Part shown: positions 5,679-7,871 of the stretch, in pieces
Layout: each line of letters begins with the position of its first letter
How positions within the stretch are numbered: the stretch's first letter is position 1
Assembly (NCBI GenBank): GCA_018969165.1
Contig: JAGWYX010000142.1
Span: 1 to 7,871, forward strand
From: Verrucomicrobiota bacterium
GTDB taxonomy: Bacteria > Verrucomicrobiota > Verrucomicrobiia > Limisphaerales > JAGWYX01
Reading direction: 5' to 3'
Length of the DNA stretch: 7,871 nt
Position numbers and translations under genes: made by a program
The notes under the pieces: model-generated
Told to the model about the DNA's origin: nothing
Databases searched by the model: none
The model's input: only the letters and a program-made list of their open reading frames with translations

Positions 5679-6725
5679 ATGAATAGAATCACCGTTGTTC
5701 TGTGCCTGGGCTGGCTCTTGGCCCTCGGCGCACAGGAGTTGTCGGCCCAAAGCGTGGTCAGAGCCGAGACCGCGAACGGCCGACCGCCCTACCCGACTTT
5801 CGGCAGGATCGAACGGCTCGATCGACGCTTGAACCAACTCCTGGCCCCGGATGCCCGACTGGAGAAACTGGCCGAAGGCTTCCAATGGGCCGAGGGCCCG
5901 ATCTGGGTCCCCAACCTCCAAGGCCTGCTGTTTTCCGACGTCAAAGGCAACACGATTTACGAATGGAAGGCGGGCCAGGGCATCCGGGTATTCCTGCGAC
6001 CCAGTGGCTACACTGGGTCGACCCCACGCGATGGCGAGCCAGGCTCCAATGGTTTGACCCTCGATCGCGCCGGTCGCCTGGTCCTGTGCGAACACGGTGA
6101 CCGCCGTATCTCCCGCCTGGGAGCGACCGGACGCAAACGGACGCTGGCGGAGTACTACAAATATCGGCGCTTTAATAGCCCAAACGACCTGGTCTATAAA
6201 TCCAGCGGTGACCTCTACTTCACCGATCCGCCCTACGGGTTGCTCGGGACCAATCACGAAGTGGGCAAGGAACTGCTGTTCAGCGGCGTCTATCGGCTCA
6301 AACCCGACGGCGAGCTGAACCTGTTGACCGATGCGTTGACGTTTCCCAACGGCCTGGCTTTCTCGCCCGACGAAAAGAAATTCTACGTCGCCGTTTCCGA
6401 TCCTGCTCGAGCGGTGTGGATGGTCTATGATGTGCGGCCCGACGGCACCATCGACCACGGCCGGATTTTCTACGATGCGGCGTCGTTGACAAAGGATCGC
6501 CCCGGCCTGCCGGATGGCATGAAGGTGGACCTGAATGGGAACCTGTTCGCCGCGGGGCCGGGTGGCATTCTGGTGTTCAGCCCGGACGGCACGCACTTGG
6601 GTACCATCATTACGGGCGAGCCGACCGCCAACTGCAATTGGGGCGACGACGGCTCGACGCTCTATATCGCGGCGAACCATTACCTGGCTCGGATCAAGAC
6701 CAACACCCGGGGCAAGCTGCACTAG
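5679..6725 (+). CDS. Exported SMP-30/gluconolactonase/LRE-family protein
   Basis: A 348-residue six-bladed beta-propeller of the SMP-30/gluconolactonase family, with a signal peptide (residues 1-23, LSA before Q24), so periplasmic or secreted. The four residues that bind the divalent metal and substrate in this family can be placed: E72 in WAEGPIW, N169 in NSPNDLVY, N224 in FPNGLAFSPDE, and D279 in GLPDGMKVD. The active site therefore looks complete. The likely reaction is hydrolysis of an aldonolactone (gluconolactone or a related sugar lactone) to its acid; the true substrate is not deducible. The length is usual for exported members. The frame is open far upstream into the previous gene, but ATG 5679 is chosen because it starts directly with the signal peptide; the ribosome site is weak. 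A PQQ-like propeller gene follows after 67 bases, probably in the same transcript. Confidence 0.93.
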   Translation: MNRITVVLCLGWLLALGAQELSAQSVVRAETANGRPPYPTFGRIERLDRRLNQLLAPDARLEKLAEGFQWAEGPIWVPNLQGLLFSDVKGNTIYEWKAGQGIRVFLRPSGYTGSTPRDGEPGSNGLTLDRAGRLVLCEHGDRRISRLGATGRKRTLAEYYKYRRFNSPNDLVYKSSGDLYFTDPPYGLLGTNHEVGKELLFSGVYRLKPDGELNLLTDALTFPNGLAFSPDEKKFYVAVSDPARAVWMVYDVRPDGTIDHGRIFYDAASLTKDRPGLPDGMKVDLNGNLFAAGPGGILVFSPDGTHLGTIITGEPTANCNWGDDGSTLYIAANHYLARIKTNTRGKLH

Positions 6726-6792
6726 GCGCCCTGAACCGTGAAACGCGCGGGAATCAAGTCGATGCCACCGGCTGCTTAACCCGCTGCCAGCT

Positions 6793-7871
6793 ATGATCCG
6801 CTTGCGCAACGCCTGGTCCTGGATACTTGGAGTCGCGCTAAGCCATGTCGCGGCCACTGGCGCCAACTGGCCGCAATTCCGCGGCCCGGCCTCGAACGGT
6901 GTCGCGGACGATTCGGGCTTGCCCGTGACCTGGAGCACGAACCAAAATATCGACTGGTCGGTGCCGATCCCAGGTGCCGGCTGGTCTTCCCCGATCGTTT
7001 GGGGAGACCGGATCTTTCTGACCACCGTCATCTCCGACGGGCCCACCGAGCCCCCGAAAAAGGGCCTCTATTTCGGCGGCGAACGCCCCACCACGTCCAC
7101 CAATCTTCATCACTGGGTGGTCCTGTGTATTGACTTGGACACCGGCCGGACCGTCTGGCAAAAGGAAGTCCATTGCGGCGCTCCGTCGGTCCCCCATCAT
7201 CTCAAGAATACCTACGCGTCGGAAACCCCGGTCACCGACGGCGAGCGCGTTTATGCCTACTTTGGTAACGTCGGTTTGTTTTGTCTGGACTTTCATGGCC
7301 GCGAGTTGTGGTCCCAGCATTGGGGAGCGTTTCGGACCAGAAACGGTTGGGGTACGGCCGCTTCCCCGGTCCTGGACCAGGACCGGATATACGTGATCAA
7401 CGACAACGAGGAACAGTCTTTCCTGGTCGCCCTGGACAAGCGGCGGGGCACACAACTCTGGCGCGTGGATCGTGACGAGCAAAGCAATTGGGCGACGGCT
7501 TTTCTCTGGCGGAACCAACAGCGCACCGAGTTGGTCACCCCGGGCCGCAACCGGGTTCGTTCTTATGATCGCGAAGGACATTTGCTCTGGGAACTGGGCG
7601 GGATGTCATCGATTGTAATTCCGACGCCGTTTGCCCAGGATGGCTTGCTCTATGTGGCTTCCGGGTACGTGGGGGACAGAGTTCGGCCGGTGTTTGCAGT
7701 GCGCCCAGGTGCCCGCGGCGACATCAGCCTTAAGGAGAACCGGACCACCAACCAGTTCATCGCCTGGCACCAGCCGACCGGTGGCCCGTACAATCCGTCC
7801 CCGATTGTTTATGACGGTTTGTTCTATGTTCTATACGATTTCGGGTTTCTGAGCTGCAGTGACGCCCGGAC
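6793..7871 (+). CDS. Exported PQQ-like beta-propeller repeat protein, cut by window end
   Basis: An open frame of 359 codons runs without a stop to the end of the window. It starts with a signal peptide (basic residues, hydrophobic core WSWILGVALSHVAA, cut near residue 21-24), followed at 25-32 by NWPQFRGP, the typical opening of the large PQQ-like propeller family of Planctomycetota and Verrucomicrobiota. Repeats with the W-ending blade motif are visible: VLCIDLDTGRTVWQKE, LFCLDFHGRELWSQHW, FLVALDKRRGTQLWRVD, SYDREGHLLWELG. Relatives are, from memory, about 420-450 residues, so perhaps 60-90 are missing. The name refers to fold only: PQQ binding is unproven, and many relatives are thought to act as outer-surface scaffolds or as assembly proteins like BamB. 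No Shine-Dalgarno is seen. It lies 67 bases after the SMP-30 gene and is probably co-transcribed with it. Confidence 0.9.
   Translation, partial: MIRLRNAWSWILGVALSHVAATGANWPQFRGPASNGVADDSGLPVTWSTNQNIDWSVPIPGAGWSSPIVWGDRIFLTTVISDGPTEPPKKGLYFGGERPTTSTNLHHWVVLCIDLDTGRTVWQKEVHCGAPSVPHHLKNTYASETPVTDGERVYAYFGNVGLFCLDFHGRELWSQHWGAFRTRNGWGTAASPVLDQDRIYVINDNEEQSFLVALDKRRGTQLWRVDRDEQSNWATAFLWRNQQRTELVTPGRNRVRSYDREGHLLWELGGMSSIVIPTPFAQDGLLYVASGYVGDRVRPVFAVRPGARGDISLKENRTTNQFIAWHQPTGGPYNPSPIVYDGLFYVLYDFGFLSCSDAR

Noticed and set aside
5664..7046. Long minus-strand open frame of 460 codons
   Set aside because: It lies opposite the SMP-30 and PQQ-like genes, which have signal peptides and family motifs. 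Its translation shows no domain and is a product of GC-rich codon use.
6838..7581. Minus-strand open frame of 247 codons
   Set aside because: Antisense shadow of the PQQ-like gene, with no motif or ribosome site.

Overview
The window (7871 bases, GC-rich) looks like a chromosomal piece of a Verrucomicrobiota bacterium, most likely of the Pedosphaera/Limisphaera type. I base this on the mix of genes: short H-X9-DG-type prepilin-like proteins, several ECF sigma factors including one fused to a membrane domain, a DUF5009/NagX-type membrane acyltransferase, and secreted SMP-30 and PQQ-like propeller proteins. Weak or absent Shine-Dalgarno sites at most starts also fit. The assignment rests on family recognition, not on a marker gene.

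Left part (1-2105): a minus-strand prepilin-like gene (2-631) is divergent from a plus-strand pair, an ECF sigma factor (833-1363) and a probable single-pass anti-sigma factor (1356-2105). The pair overlaps by 8 bases. The 201-base divergent spacer holds a near-perfect long palindrome (712-776, arms extendable to 28 bp each). Its left flank carries a good sigma-70-type promoter for the prepilin gene, and its right flank an ECF-type GGAAC promoter motif for the sigma gene.

Middle (2106-2396): no gene. It holds a second imperfect palindromic repeat (2126-2205) and two adjacent GC-rich hairpins (2291-2326), between converging transcription units.

Middle right (2397-4306, minus strand): a 512-residue fusion of an ECF sigma factor to a domain of about eight membrane helices, followed by a short prepilin N-terminal remnant with no usable start codon.

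Right part (4412-7871, plus strand): a NagX/HGSNAT-like multi-pass acyltransferase, an exported SMP-30/gluconolactonase-family protein and an exported PQQ-like beta-propeller protein cut by the window end. The last two are close together and probably co-transcribed; all three fit envelope or sugar metabolism. The left half is therefore regulatory and surface-related, with two sigma factors each next to a prepilin-like gene, and the right half metabolic.

I see no tRNA, rRNA, CRISPR array, transposase gene or phage gene. The best candidates for something unusual are the membrane-anchored sigma factor, the promoter-bearing palindrome, and the two damaged prepilin genes beside sigma factors.
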